Shown here: positions 54,396-64,000 of the stretch, one piece after another
Position numbering within the stretch: the stretch's first letter is position 1
Layout: the number at the start of each line of letters is the position of its first letter
Assembly (NCBI RefSeq): GCF_902706285.1
Contig: NZ_CACSKD010000001.1
Location: 1 to 64,000, forward strand
DNA from: Rhizobium sp. 18055
Lineage (GTDB): Bacteria; Pseudomonadota; Alphaproteobacteria; Rhizobiales; Rhizobiaceae
Direction of reading: 5' to 3'
Length of the DNA: 64,000 nucleotides
Program-made: the position numbers and the translations under genes
Notes under the pieces: generated by a model
Told to the model about the DNA's origin: nothing
Database searches by the model: none
What the model saw: the letters and a program-made list of their open reading frames with translations, nothing else

Positions 54396-55238
54396 ATGAT
54401 CCGCGACAAAGGTCTCACCTCGAAAATCTGGCGCTTCGCCATATGGGCGCTGGCGACGCTGTTCGTGCTCAATCTGCTGGCCGTCATCGCCGCCGTCGTC
54501 GTCAACTCGTTCGCGACGCGCTGGCTCGGCACCTGGCTGCCGGTTGGCTGGACGACGAAATGGTATTTCAGTGCCTGGAAGGAGTTCCAGCTGTCCAGCG
54601 TGGTGCTGGTCACCTTCGAGATCGTTTTCACCGTTGTCATCATCTCAGGCATTCTCGGCGTCACGACCGCCTATGCGCTGGCGCGCCGTGAGTTTGCCGG
54701 CAAGCGGCTCGTCGTTCTGCTGTTCCTGCTGCCGCTGCTGATCCCGCCACTGACCTACGGCATTCCGCTTGCGACAGTGCTTTATCAACTCGGGTTGGGC
54801 GGAACGTTCTGGGGCGTGGTGCTGATCAACGTCGTGCCGTCTCTCCCTTTCGTCGTGCTGGTGATGATCCCGTTCATCGAGCAGATCGATCCCCGCATCG
54901 AAGCCGCCGCCCGCGTCTTCGGCGCCGGTACCACCAGCCTGTTCCTGCGCATCCTGCTGCCGCTGCTGTTGCCGGGGATGCTGGCAGCGCTCCTGCTGGT
55001 GCTGGTCCGCACGATCGCGATGTTCGAACTGACGTTCCTGATCGCCGGGCCGACGACGCAGACGCTGGTCGTCTCGCTCTATTATGCCGTGTTTGCCTCC
55101 GGGGTCCGTGCCGGACAGTCGATCGACGCGATGGCGGTCGTCTACATGGTGACGACGCTGTTCTGGCTGGTGATCGCTCTGCAGTTCGTCAATCCGACGC
55201 AGATCGTTGCGAGAGCGAAACAGCAGTCGGCGCACTGA
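54396..55238 (+). CDS. ABC transporter permease, PotC-like
   Basis: A 280-residue permease with six helices and an EAA loop EAAARVFGAGTTSLFLRILLPLL (about residues 168-190). It completes the importer with the binding protein, ATPase and first permease. The operon ends here; 230 bases without a gene follow before recX. Confidence 0.92.
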   Translation: MIRDKGLTSKIWRFAIWALATLFVLNLLAVIAAVVVNSFATRWLGTWLPVGWTTKWYFSAWKEFQLSSVVLVTFEIVFTVVIISGILGVTTAYALARREFAGKRLVVLLFLLPLLIPPLTYGIPLATVLYQLGLGGTFWGVVLINVVPSLPFVVLVMIPFIEQIDPRIEAAARVFGAGTTSLFLRILLPLLLPGMLAALLLVLVRTIAMFELTFLIAGPTTQTLVVSLYYAVFASGVRAGQSIDAMAVVYMVTTLFWLVIALQFVNPTQIVARAKQQSAH

Positions 55239-55468
55239 GTGCTTGTGTAGGGTTTGTTCAGAGCTACAAGAATTGTCTCGCGGCTGTGACCACAGCCTTC
55301 GTGGATACATCCTACGTCACCGGAGCTTTTTGATTGTCTATTTTAGTATGAAAAGCATTCCGCGGGCAGTCCGTCCAAGAGCGAGCAGCAGTGGAAATTT
55401 CTACCAGATCGCATTCACAGCCAGCGTTAGGTATGATCCGGGCGATTCTGTACGCGATCCGGGACGCC

Positions 55469-56020
55469 ATGGCCGACGAAGACGTTCAATCCGATACGCC
55501 GACGCCCCGAATGCAAAGCTGGGCGAGAAACTCGACGATCTATCGCCTCGGGCGGCAGATGCTGACCGAGAAGCAACTGTTCGACGCGATCTCCCGGAAA
55601 GCCAAACAGAAATTCGAGGGGATATCCCAAGCGCAGATCAGGGCTCTGGCCGATCTTGCGGTCAAATTCGGCTATGATCAGGGCGGATTGAACGATGTCG
55701 CCTATGCTGAGATCAGCGTTCGCTCCGGCGTGCGCAGTGGTCGATCGAAACGCATCATCGCCCAGAAGCTGTCCATCAAGGGTGTGGATCGCGAGACTGC
55801 CGTCACGGCGCTTGAGGAAAGCGATGATCTCGCGGCGGCAATCATTTTCGCCCGCAAGCGTGCCTTCGGCCCGTTTCGGCGCCTGGGGGCCGACGAGAAG
55901 CGCTATGCCAAGGAGATGTCCGCCTTCGCGAGAAACGGGTTTGGCTTCGAGATGGGCAGATCGGTTCTTGGCATGAGCCGCGACGAGGCGGAGACCCTGC
56001 TGGCGGAGCGGCAGTCTTAG
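55469..56020 (+). CDS. recX: Regulatory protein RecX
   Basis: A 183-residue all-helical RecX protein, which caps RecA filaments and tunes recombination and SOS repair. The N-terminal part has TPRMQSWARNSTIYRLGRQMLTEKQL, and the triple three-helix repeats follow (FDAISRKAKQKFEGIS, RSKRIIAQKLSIKGVDRETAVTAL). The ATG at 55469 gives the N-terminus usual in rhizobia; ATG 55433 and GTG 55391 lie upstream in frame. It is a core-genome gene here bordering transporter operons. No LexA box was seen in the 230 bases upstream. Confidence 0.85.
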   Translation: MADEDVQSDTPTPRMQSWARNSTIYRLGRQMLTEKQLFDAISRKAKQKFEGISQAQIRALADLAVKFGYDQGGLNDVAYAEISVRSGVRSGRSKRIIAQKLSIKGVDRETAVTALEESDDLAAAIIFARKRAFGPFRRLGADEKRYAKEMSAFARNGFGFEMGRSVLGMSRDEAETLLAERQS

Positions 56021-56080
56021 CGTAGCGGCACTTCGTTCTGTCGGATGCACGGGATTGCGCTGAAATGGGCCGCCCGCGCA

Positions 56081-57478
56081 TCACAGATGCAATGCCTGGC
56101 CGAGCGCTTTAAGGGCCGCTTCCTGAACTGCTTCGCTGCGTGTCGGATGTGCATGGATCGTGCCGGCGATATCCTCCAGTCGCGCGCACATTTCGATCGC
56201 CAGCGAAAAGGTTGCGGACAATTCGGACACACCGCGCCCGACGGCCTGCAGACCGAGAACGAGATTGGTATCGGCGCGGGCGACGACGCGCACGAAGCCG
56301 TCCTCGGATTGCATCGTCATCGCACGGGCGTTGGCGCTGAACGGGAATTGGCCGACGCGGATTTCGTAGCCCTGTGCACGGGCCTCGTCCGGCGATAGCC
56401 CGGCGATGACGATCTCCGGATCGGTAAAGCAGACAGCGGGGATGCAGCGCTTGTCCCAACTGCGCTTGCGGCCGGCGATGATCTCGGCCACCATCTCGCC
56501 CTGTGCCATCGCCCGGTGCGCCAGCATAGGCTCGCCGGTGACGTCGCCGATCGCGTAAATGCCGCGCATCGATGTGCGGCACCTGTCGTCGATGCGCAGA
56601 TATGGACCCGAACGGTCGAGATCCAACTCTTCCAAACCTGCGCCTGAGATCGTCGGCCTGCGTCCGACCGTCACGAGGATCTGATCGGCGGGAAGTTGTT
56701 CCCGGCTGCCGTCGGCGGTCTCGATGACGAGGCTTGAGCCGTCTGCCGATAGGCCTTGCGCCTTTGCGAGCATATGCAGGGCAACGGCTCTCTCCTTCAG
56801 CTTTTTCGCGACCGGGCGAACAAGTTCGGCATCGTATTGTGGCAAGATCTGACCTGCTGCTTCTACGATCGCAACCTCCGATCCCATCTTGGAAAAGGCC
56901 ATTCCCAGTTCGAGCCCGATATAGCCGCCGCCAACAACCACCAGCTTTTTCGGCAACACTTGGAGGTTGAGCGCATCGGTGGAGGATATCACCTTGCCAC
57001 CAAAGGGCAGGTTTGGAAGTTCGACAGGTTCGGAGCCTGTGGCAATCACCAGGTTTTCTGCGCGGATGATCTGCATCCCGGTTTCGGTTTCCACCGCGAC
57101 CGTCTTGCCGTCGCGAAACGTAGCGCGACCGTGAACGACTTTGACGCTGGCTTTCTGCAGCAGCGCGCTGACGCCGCTGGTCAGGCGCCCGACAATGCCG
57201 TCCTTCCAGGCCATCGTCCCTGCAAGGTCGATCGTCACGCCATCGACCTTGATGCCAAGGGGGCTGCGACCATCAAGCAGGCGGCGGGCGGCGTCGAATT
57301 CATCAGCCGCATGGATGAGCGCTTTGGATGGAATGCAGCCGACATTGAGGCAGGTCCCGCCCGGCTTCCGGGCCTCGACGATCACCGTGTCGATGCCGAG
57401 TTGCCCGGCGCGGATGGCGCAGACGTAGCCCCCGGGACCGGCACCGATGACAAGCAGCTTGCAGACGATGTCTTTCAT
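56081..57478 (-). CDS. lpdV: Dihydrolipoyl dehydrogenase (E3) of the branched-chain oxoacid complex
   Basis: A 465-residue flavoprotein disulfide reductase. FAD motif VIGAGPGGYVCAIRAG is at about residues 11-26, the redox disulfide GTCLNVGCIPSK at 41-52, the NAD motif VVGGGYIGLELG near 180, and the C-terminal catalytic His-Glu pair lies in HAHPTRSEAVQ. It reoxidises the lipoyl groups of the E2 subunit. It is the last gene of the bkd operon; the E2 gene ends five bases before its start. Confidence 0.93.
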   Translation of the reverse strand: MKDIVCKLLVIGAGPGGYVCAIRAGQLGIDTVIVEARKPGGTCLNVGCIPSKALIHAADEFDAARRLLDGRSPLGIKVDGVTIDLAGTMAWKDGIVGRLTSGVSALLQKASVKVVHGRATFRDGKTVAVETETGMQIIRAENLVIATGSEPVELPNLPFGGKVISSTDALNLQVLPKKLVVVGGGYIGLELGMAFSKMGSEVAIVEAAGQILPQYDAELVRPVAKKLKERAVALHMLAKAQGLSADGSSLVIETADGSREQLPADQILVTVGRRPTISGAGLEELDLDRSGPYLRIDDRCRTSMRGIYAIGDVTGEPMLAHRAMAQGEMVAEIIAGRKRSWDKRCIPAVCFTDPEIVIAGLSPDEARAQGYEIRVGQFPFSANARAMTMQSEDGFVRVVARADTNLVLGLQAVGRGVSELSATFSLAIEMCARLEDIAGTIHAHPTRSEAVQEAALKALGQALHL

Positions 57479-57483
57479 GACGC

Positions 57484-58734
57484 TCAGCTTTCGATGAAAA
57501 TCAGCGCGGGCGTTTCCAGCAGGACGCGGATGTGCTGTATGAATGTAGCCGCATCAAAGCCGTCGATGATGCGGTGATCGAAGCTCGAGGAGAGGTTCAT
57601 CATCTTGCGTGGCACGAACTGTGTGCCGTCCCATAGGGGCCGTGTGGCAATCTTGTTGACGCCGATGATCGCCACCTCGGGGTGGTTGATGACAGGTGTG
57701 GAGACGATGCCACCAAGTGCGCCAAGCGAGCTGATGGTGATGGTCGAACCGCTGAGTTCGCTGCGGGTAGCGGTGCCGGCGCGGGCAGCGTCGGTTAGCC
57801 GGATCATTTCCGCGGCACAATCCCATATTCCCCGCGCTTCGGCATGGCGAACGACCGGCACAACAAGCCCGGCCGTGGTCTGCGCCGCGATGCCGATATG
57901 GACGGCGCCGTGGCGGGTGACGATCCCTGCATCGTCATCAAAGGTCGCGTTGACATTGGGCTGGTCAGCAACTGCCTTGACGATGGCCCGCATCAGGAAA
58001 GGGAGGACTGTCAGCTTCGGCTGTTCGGGCTTGCGGTCACGGTTCATCATCGCCCGCAGTTCCTCGAGGCCCGTCATGTCGATCTCCTCGACATAGGTGA
58101 TGTGAGGAATGCGCGCTGCCGACAACGACATCTTCTCCGCTATCCGTCGCCGAAGCCCGGTGAGCTTGATCTCCTCAGTGGTTGTGTTTCGAGCAGGCAT
58201 CGTCGGCGTGATGGATGAATCCGCACCTCGCGAGAGATAGCGTTCGAGGTCCTCTCGAACGATGCGGCCATCCGGACGGTTTGCAGAAACCTGACGCAGA
58301 TCGATGCCGTTCTCCTGTGCAAAGAGGCGAACGGCCGGCGATGCGAGCGGCTTTTGGGTCGGTGCAGCGGGCGCCTGTGGTTGGCTGGGAGTTGCCGCCC
58401 CGGGCAGCTGCGCCACAGGCCTGGTTTCTGCCACCGGCTGCACACCGATTGGTGTCGGCTGCGGGGTCGAAGCCGCTGACCTGTCATCTTCTCCGGCGGT
58501 CTCGATCCGCACCAGCGGCGCCTTGACCGCAACCGTGTCACCGACCGCCGCGCCGAGCCAGACGACGGTGCCGCTGACAGGCGAGGGGATCTCGACAGTT
58601 GCCTTGTCGGTCATGACAGCGGCAATCACCATGTCTTCCCTGACCGGATCGCCGGGTTTAACATGCCACTCCACCAATTCGGCCTCTGCGACACCTTCGC
58701 CGACATCGGGCATCTTGATGACGAACTCGCCCAT
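57484..58734 (-). CDS. bkdB: Branched-chain 2-oxoacid dehydrogenase E2 (dihydrolipoyl acyltransferase)
   Basis: A 416-residue acyltransferase. One lipoyl domain occupies about residues 1-80 with the lipoylated lysine in VMTDKATVEIPSP. A Pro/Ala/Gln-rich linker follows. The peripheral-subunit-binding domain is at about 140-180 (SPAVRLFAQENGIDLRQVSANRPDGRIVREDLERYL). The catalytic core ends with SFDHRIIDGFDAATF, containing the HxxxD site. The ATG at 58734 has GGAGGC six bases upstream; the longer frame overlaps the E1 beta gene. It links E1 and E3 in the complex. Confidence 0.92.
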   Translation of the reverse strand: MGEFVIKMPDVGEGVAEAELVEWHVKPGDPVREDMVIAAVMTDKATVEIPSPVSGTVVWLGAAVGDTVAVKAPLVRIETAGEDDRSAASTPQPTPIGVQPVAETRPVAQLPGAATPSQPQAPAAPTQKPLASPAVRLFAQENGIDLRQVSANRPDGRIVREDLERYLSRGADSSITPTMPARNTTTEEIKLTGLRRRIAEKMSLSAARIPHITYVEEIDMTGLEELRAMMNRDRKPEQPKLTVLPFLMRAIVKAVADQPNVNATFDDDAGIVTRHGAVHIGIAAQTTAGLVVPVVRHAEARGIWDCAAEMIRLTDAARAGTATRSELSGSTITISSLGALGGIVSTPVINHPEVAIIGVNKIATRPLWDGTQFVPRKMMNLSSSFDHRIIDGFDAATFIQHIRVLLETPALIFIES

Positions 58735-58736
58735 GC

Positions 58737-59750
58737 TCACGCCTCCATGACTTCTGTGAGCGCCCGACCGACCCGCGCGGGGCCGGGGAAATAGTCCCAC
58801 TCCTGTGCATGCGGATAGGGCGTGTCCCAGCCGGCGACCCGCACGATCGGGGCCTCGAGATGATAGAAGCAATGTTCCTGGATCAGCGCCACGATCTCGG
58901 CGCCAAAGCCCGATGTCAGCGTCGCCTCGTGGACGACGACGCAGCGGCCGGTCTTCGATACGGATTGAACGATCGCATCAAGGTCGAGCGGAAGCAGGCT
59001 GCGCAGGTCGATCACCTCGGCGTCGATACCTGTTTCTTCGGCAGCAGCAAGAGCCACATGCACCATGGTGCCATAGGCAATGACCGTCACGGCAGATCCG
59101 GCGCGGCGCACTTCCGCCTTGCCGATTGGAATGGTGTAGTGTTCTTCGGGCACTTCACCGAGCGCGTGTTTCGACCATGGCGTCACCGGGCGATCATGAT
59201 GGCCGTCGAAAGGGCCGTTGTAGAGCCGCTTCGGCTCCAGGAACATCACCGGATCGGGGTCTTCGATCGCCGCAATCAGCAGGCCCTTGGCGTCATAGGG
59301 GTTCGAGGGAACGATCACCTTCAACCCGCAGACATGGGTGAACAGCGCCTCCGGGCTCTGGCTGTGGGTCTGCCCGCCAAAAATCCCGCCGCCGGTCGGC
59401 ATGCGCAGCACGATCGGGCAGGTAAAGTCGCCGTTCGAGCGATAGCGAATACGCGCCGCCTCCTGGGTGATCTGGTCATAGGCCGGATACATGTAATCGG
59501 CGAACTGGATTTCGACGCAGGGTTTCAGCCCATAGGCGGCCATGCCGATCGCTGTGCCGACAATGCCGGATTCGCTGATCGGCGTGTCGAAGCAGCGGGT
59601 CTTGCCGTATTTTGCCTGGAGGCCCTGCGTGCAGCGGAAAACACCGCCAAAATAGCCGGCGTCCTCGCCGAATACGACCACGTCGTCATCGCGCGCCATC
59701 GAAACATCCATGGCGCTGCGCACCGCCTCGATCATCGTCATGCGCGCCAT
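58737..59750 (-). CDS. bkdA2: Branched-chain 2-oxoacid dehydrogenase E1 beta subunit
   Basis: A 337-residue transketolase-like pyrimidine/C-terminal domain protein. Landmarks are VFGEDAGYFGGVFR, the TPISESGIVGTAIGMA block, RMPTGGGIFGGQTHSQSPEA and the C-terminal DLRSLLPLDLDAI with VHEA. The ATG at 59750 lies one base after the E1 alpha stop, showing translational coupling; the longer frame is a shadow of E1 alpha. It forms the alpha2-beta2 decarboxylase for the oxoacids of Val, Leu and Ile. Confidence 0.93.
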   Translation of the reverse strand: MARMTMIEAVRSAMDVSMARDDDVVVFGEDAGYFGGVFRCTQGLQAKYGKTRCFDTPISESGIVGTAIGMAAYGLKPCVEIQFADYMYPAYDQITQEAARIRYRSNGDFTCPIVLRMPTGGGIFGGQTHSQSPEALFTHVCGLKVIVPSNPYDAKGLLIAAIEDPDPVMFLEPKRLYNGPFDGHHDRPVTPWSKHALGEVPEEHYTIPIGKAEVRRAGSAVTVIAYGTMVHVALAAAEETGIDAEVIDLRSLLPLDLDAIVQSVSKTGRCVVVHEATLTSGFGAEIVALIQEHCFYHLEAPIVRVAGWDTPYPHAQEWDYFPGPARVGRALTEVMEA

Positions 59751-59751
59751 A

Positions 59752-60990
<1,239 letters not shown>

Positions 60991-61050
60991 TCATTCCTCC
61001 CTCAGCCTTTGCGGTTCCTCTCCTCAAGACCCGCCAGGCATTGTCGTTGA

Positions 61051-62178
61051 TTACAGATTGCGCGCGATCACCATCCGCTGCACGTCGCTTGTTCCCTCGT
61101 AAATCTGGCAGATGCGCACATCGCGGTAGATGCGCTCGACGGGGTAGTCGCTCATATAACCGTAGCCACCGTGTATCTGGATGGCGTCGGAACAGACCCG
61201 CTCCGCCATCTCGGAGGCAAAGAGCTTGGCCATCGATGCTTCGGAGAGGCAGGGCAATCCGGCTTCGCGCAGCGCGGCTGCGTGGAAAACCAGTTGGCGG
61301 GCCGCCTCGATCTGCGTTGCCATATCGGCCAGCCGGAAGGCGACAGCCTGATGTTCGATGATCGCCTTGCCGAAAGCGGTGCGCTCACGGGCGTAGTCGC
61401 AGGCGGCCTCGAACGCTGCCCGCGCCATGCCCACAGCCTGCGCGCCAATCCCGATCCGCCCGCCCTCCAGATTGGCAAGCGCAATGCGATATCCATCGCC
61501 GTCCTCGCCGAGCCGGAGGTCTGCGGGAATACGCATCTCGTTGAAGGCGATCTGGCACGTATCGGATGAATGCAGGCCCAGCTTCTGCTCGACGCGGATG
61601 ACCTCGTAGCCCGGCGTATCGGTTGGTACGATGAAGGCAGTGATGCCCTTCTTTCCGGCTTCGGGATTGGTCACGGCAAAGACAATGATCACGTTGCCGT
61701 TCTTGCCCGAAGTGATGAACTGCTTGGCGCCGTCAAGCACGTAGTGATTGCCGTCGAGCCGTGCACGGCTGCGCAGATTGGAGGCATCCGAGCCCGCTTG
61801 TGGCTCGGTCAGTGCAAATCCGCCGATCCATTCACCGGTAGAAAGCTTGGGCAGGAAGCGTTGCTTCTGTTCGGCGGTGCCGAAACGGAGGATCGGGACG
61901 CAGCCCACCGAACTATGGACACTCATGATTGTCGAGCAGGCCCCATCGCCGGCAGCGATCTCTTCAAGTGCTGCCGCATAGGCAATGGCCCCGGTATCCG
62001 AACCACCATAGGTGTCGGGCACCAGCATGCCGAGAAGCCCGAGCGCGCCCATCTCCTTCATCTCGTCCCGCGGAAAGCTATGGGTGCGATCCCGTTCGGC
62101 TGCCCCCGGCGCCAGCCGCTCGCGCGCGAAGTCGCGGGCAAGATCGACGATTTGCTGCTGTGTCTCGGAAAGGATCAC
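61051..62178 (-). CDS. Acyl-CoA dehydrogenase (short/branched-chain type)
   Basis: A 375-residue FAD enzyme of the short-chain acyl-CoA dehydrogenase family. [14 protein letters not shown] (about residues 116-129) is the FAD/substrate loop. The C-terminal [20 protein letters not shown] is followed by the catalytic glutamate in YEGTSDVQ. In this operon it should oxidise isobutyryl- or 2-methylbutyryl-CoA released by the 2-oxoacid dehydrogenase, passing electrons to ETF. It lies 18 bases after the thiolase gene. Confidence 0.92.
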   Translation of the reverse strand: MILSETQQQIVDLARDFARERLAPGAAERDRTHSFPRDEMKEMGALGLLGMLVPDTYGGSDTGAIAYAAALEEIAAGDGACSTIMSVHSSVGCVPILRFGTAEQKQRFLPKLSTGEWIGGFALTEPQAGSDASNLRSRARLDGNHYVLDGAKQFITSGKNGNVIIVFAVTNPEAGKKGITAFIVPTDTPGYEVIRVEQKLGLHSSDTCQIAFNEMRIPADLRLGEDGDGYRIALANLEGGRIGIGAQAVGMARAAFEAACDYARERTAFGKAIIEHQAVAFRLADMATQIEAARQLVFHAAALREAGLPCLSEASMAKLFASEMAERVCSDAIQIHGGYGYMSDYPVERIYRDVRICQIYEGTSDVQRMVIARNL

Positions 62179-62196
62179 CGGCGCCTCCCACTTCCC

Positions 62197-63384
62197 TCAA
62201 TGCCGCTCGACAGCGATGGCGGTTGCCTCGCCGCCACCGATACACAGTGCCGCCATCCCGCGCTTGAGACCATATCGTTCCAGGGCTGCCAGCAGCGTCA
62301 CGATGATGCGTGCGCCGGATGCGCCGATCGGATGGCCGAGCGCGCAGGCTCCGCCGTGGATGTTGACCTTGTCATGGGGGATATCGAGATCGCGCATCGC
62401 CGCCATGGCGACGACTGCGAAGGCCTCGTTGATCTCGAACAGATCGATGCTCGAAAGCGGCCATCCGCAGCGCTCGGAGAGCTTCTGCAGGGCACCGATG
62501 GGCGCGGTTGCAAACAGGTTGGGCGCCTGCGAATGCGTGGCGTGGCCGACGATCGTGGCAAGCGGCGCGCGCCCCCTTCGCTCCGCATCCGAGCGTCGCA
62601 TCAGGACGACAGCGGCGGCACCATCGGAAATCGAGCTGGCGTTTGCGGCCGTCACTGTCCCGCCATCGCGGAAGGCCGGCTTCAGTGTCGGGATCTTCTC
62701 GGGCCTTGCCCTGCCGGGCTGCTGGTCCTGGCGGATGACCTCTTCAACTTTGCCCGCCTTGACCACAACCGGAGCTATCTCGGCATCGAAGTAACCGGCA
62801 TCGATTGCCTTTTGCGCCCGCGTCAACGAGACGATGGCATAGCTGTCCTGTGCCTCGCGCGTAAACTGATAGGCTTCGGCGCAGTCTTCGGCAAAAGTCC
62901 CCATCAAGCGCCCCTTGTCATAGGCATCCTCAAGGCCATCGAGGAACATATGATCGACCACGCGCCCATGGCCGAGCCGGTAGCCGCTACGGGCGCGATC
63001 AAGTAGATAGGGCGCATTGGTCATGCTTTCCATGCCGCCTGAGATGACGACCAAGGCACTGCCCGCGGCAATCAGGTCATGCCCGATCATGACAGCCTTC
63101 ATGCCGGAACCGCACATCTTGTTGACGGTGCTGGTAGCGGTTGAAAACGGCAGGCCCGCGCCGATCGCTGCCTGCCGTGCCGGCGCCTGACCCTGGCCGG
63201 CGGCAAGCACGCAGCCGAACACCACCTCGTCGATACCTTCGGCCGCGAGACCGCTGCGCAAAAGTGCGGCACGGATCGCCGCGGCACCCAGTTCCGGGGC
63301 AGCCAAGGCGCTGAACGCGCCCTGAAAGCTGCCGATCGGTGTGCGCGCCGCGCCTGTAATCACGATCGGGTCCTGTGTCGTCAT
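62197..63384 (-). CDS. Acetyl-CoA acyltransferase (thiolase)
   Basis: A 395-residue thiolase. The nucleophile Cys is in NKMCGSGMKAV (about residue 90), the catalytic His in NIHGGACALGHPIG, and the second Cys in LCIGGGEATAI. The ATG at 63384 has GGGAG six bases upstream; the longer frame runs into the SDR gene. With the SDR dehydrogenase it would complete isoleucine breakdown by cleaving 2-methylacetoacetyl-CoA to acetyl-CoA and propionyl-CoA. Acetoacetyl-CoA cleavage is the alternative. Confidence 0.92.
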   Translation of the reverse strand: MTTQDPIVITGAARTPIGSFQGAFSALAAPELGAAAIRAALLRSGLAAEGIDEVVFGCVLAAGQGQAPARQAAIGAGLPFSTATSTVNKMCGSGMKAVMIGHDLIAAGSALVVISGGMESMTNAPYLLDRARSGYRLGHGRVVDHMFLDGLEDAYDKGRLMGTFAEDCAEAYQFTREAQDSYAIVSLTRAQKAIDAGYFDAEIAPVVVKAGKVEEVIRQDQQPGRARPEKIPTLKPAFRDGGTVTAANASSISDGAAAVVLMRRSDAERRGRAPLATIVGHATHSQAPNLFATAPIGALQKLSERCGWPLSSIDLFEINEAFAVVAMAAMRDLDIPHDKVNIHGGACALGHPIGASGARIIVTLLAALERYGLKRGMAALCIGGGEATAIAVERH

Positions 63385-63409
63385 TGCAATCTCCCTATGG
63401 ATGTCTCCA

Positions 63410-64000
63410 TCACCGCGCGCCCATCCGCAGTGCCCCGTCGAGCCGGATGACCTCGCCGTTGAGCATGCTGTTTTCAACGATATGGCGCACAAGAGCCGCA
63501 AACTCCGTGGGCCGGCCAAGTCGTGGCGGGAAGGGCACGCTCTTGCCGAGTGCCTCCTGCACCTCCTGCGGCATGCCTGCCATCATCGGCGTCTCGAAAA
63601 TGCCGGGCGCGATGGCCACGACGCGGATGCCGAAGCGGGCAAGCTCGCGCGCAATCGGCAGTGTCATGGCAACGACACCGCCTTTGGAAGCGGCGTAGGC
63701 TGCCTGGCCAATCTGCCCGTCGAAGGCCGCGGCCGATGCCGTGTTGATGATGACGCCGCGCTCACCCTCAGCATTCGGCGCCTGGATCTGCATGGCGGCT
63801 GCCGCAAGCCGGATCATGTTGAAGGTGCCGACAAGGTTGATGTTGATTGCTCGCGCGAAGCTGTCCAGATCATGCGGCCCGTTGCGACCAAGAACCTTTT
63901 CAGCGGGTGCGATACCGGCACAATTGACCAATCCACCGAGACTGCCGAAGGCGTCGAGTGCCGAAGCAATGACCCTTTCGCCATCCGGCGCGCACGTCAC
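63410..64000 (-). CDS. SDR dehydrogenase, 3-hydroxy-2-methylbutyryl-CoA type (partial, runs off right edge)
   Basis: The C-terminal 197 residues of a short-chain dehydrogenase. [16 protein letters not shown] is the NNAG-type strand, the catalytic Ser lies in [12 protein letters not shown] and YAASKGG is the YxxxK site. The N-terminal TGxxxGxG cofactor motif is outside the window, so the visible first codon is not the true start. The sequence resembles HSD17B10-like enzymes that oxidise 3-hydroxy-2-methylbutyryl-CoA in isoleucine degradation, which fits the thiolase 25 bases downstream. Confidence 0.88.
   Translation of the reverse strand: MTCAPDGERVIASALDAFGSLGGLVNCAGIAPAEKVLGRNGPHDLDSFARAININLVGTFNMIRLAAAAMQIQAPNAEGERGVIINTASAAAFDGQIGQAAYAASKGGVVAMTLPIARELARFGIRVVAIAPGIFETPMMAGMPQEVQEALGKSVPFPPRLGRPTEFAALVRHIVENSMLNGEVIRLDGALRMGAR

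Overview
The window reads as accessory DNA, plausibly a large plasmid or second replicon, from an alphaproteobacterium of the Rhizobiaceae (Rhizobium, Ensifer or Agrobacterium type). The grounds are GC-rich genes with many ATGA start/stop overlaps, a hybrid FixL / OmpR-type regulator / FixK module of the kind known from Rhizobium, a NolR-like regulator, a RecX with a rhizobial-type N-terminus, and an unusually dense set of ABC importers with GntR, LysR and ArsR regulators. I see no rRNA, tRNA, CRISPR array, intact insertion sequence or phage gene.

Region 1 (1-4.2 kb) is an overlapping arsenic-resistance operon: ArsR, a GNAT acetyltransferase, ACR3, ArsC, ArsH and an ArsK-like MFS pump.

Region 2 (4.4-18.9 kb) looks like a low-oxygen response island. 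Its core is a hybrid, heme-PAS FixL-like kinase and a FixK-like CRP/FNR activator. They are transcribed divergently from an OmpR-family response regulator that resembles FxkR. A 16-bp element in the divergent promoter matches the FxkR K-box as I remember it. FixK/FNR-type boxes (TTGAY-N4-RTCAA or close variants) precede two universal stress proteins, a DksA-type protein with a P1B metal ATPase, a PPOX-fold flavoprotein, a small acetyltransferase-like protein, and an operon for acetate kinase and phosphoketolase. Several boxes lie 31 bp, centre to centre, from a plausible -10 element, the geometry of class II FNR promoters. The picture is microaerobic sensing feeding into stress defence, metal export and fermentative ATP production.

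Region 3 (19-35 kb) holds a NolR-like regulator, an LssY_C-domain protein, a GntR-led operon pairing a cystathionine gamma-synthase-type PLP enzyme with a sugar-type (CUT1) ABC importer, a ChaA antiporter with a DUF4239 protein, and a ferric-hydroxamate uptake set (LysR regulator, TonB receptor, FhuD-like and FhuB-like proteins) with no ATPase gene.

Region 4 (35-55 kb) is a large sugar-acid catabolic island. A dipeptide-type ABC importer, a DUF1537 four-carbon-acid kinase and a GntR regulator run rightward. A DapA-family aldolase, a cytoplasmic Asp-box beta-propeller protein, an iron alcohol dehydrogenase, a PdxA2-type dehydrogenase and a 2-hydroxyacid dehydrogenase run leftward. The kinase plus PdxA pair fits the D-threonate/erythronate-type route to dihydroxyacetone phosphate. 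The end of the leftward operon is decaying: the hydroxyacid dehydrogenase is cut by an amber codon and the next gene is an Ldh2 dehydrogenase with most of its middle deleted. Next to this lies a second unit, GntR-UxuA (mannonate dehydratase), divergent from another ABC importer.

Region 5 (55.4-64 kb) carries recX and, on the minus strand, a branched-chain 2-oxoacid dehydrogenase operon (E1 alpha, E1 beta, E2, E3) preceded by an acyl-CoA dehydrogenase, a thiolase and an SDR dehydrogenase that runs off the right edge. The set would carry isoleucine/valine carbon toward acyl-CoA products.
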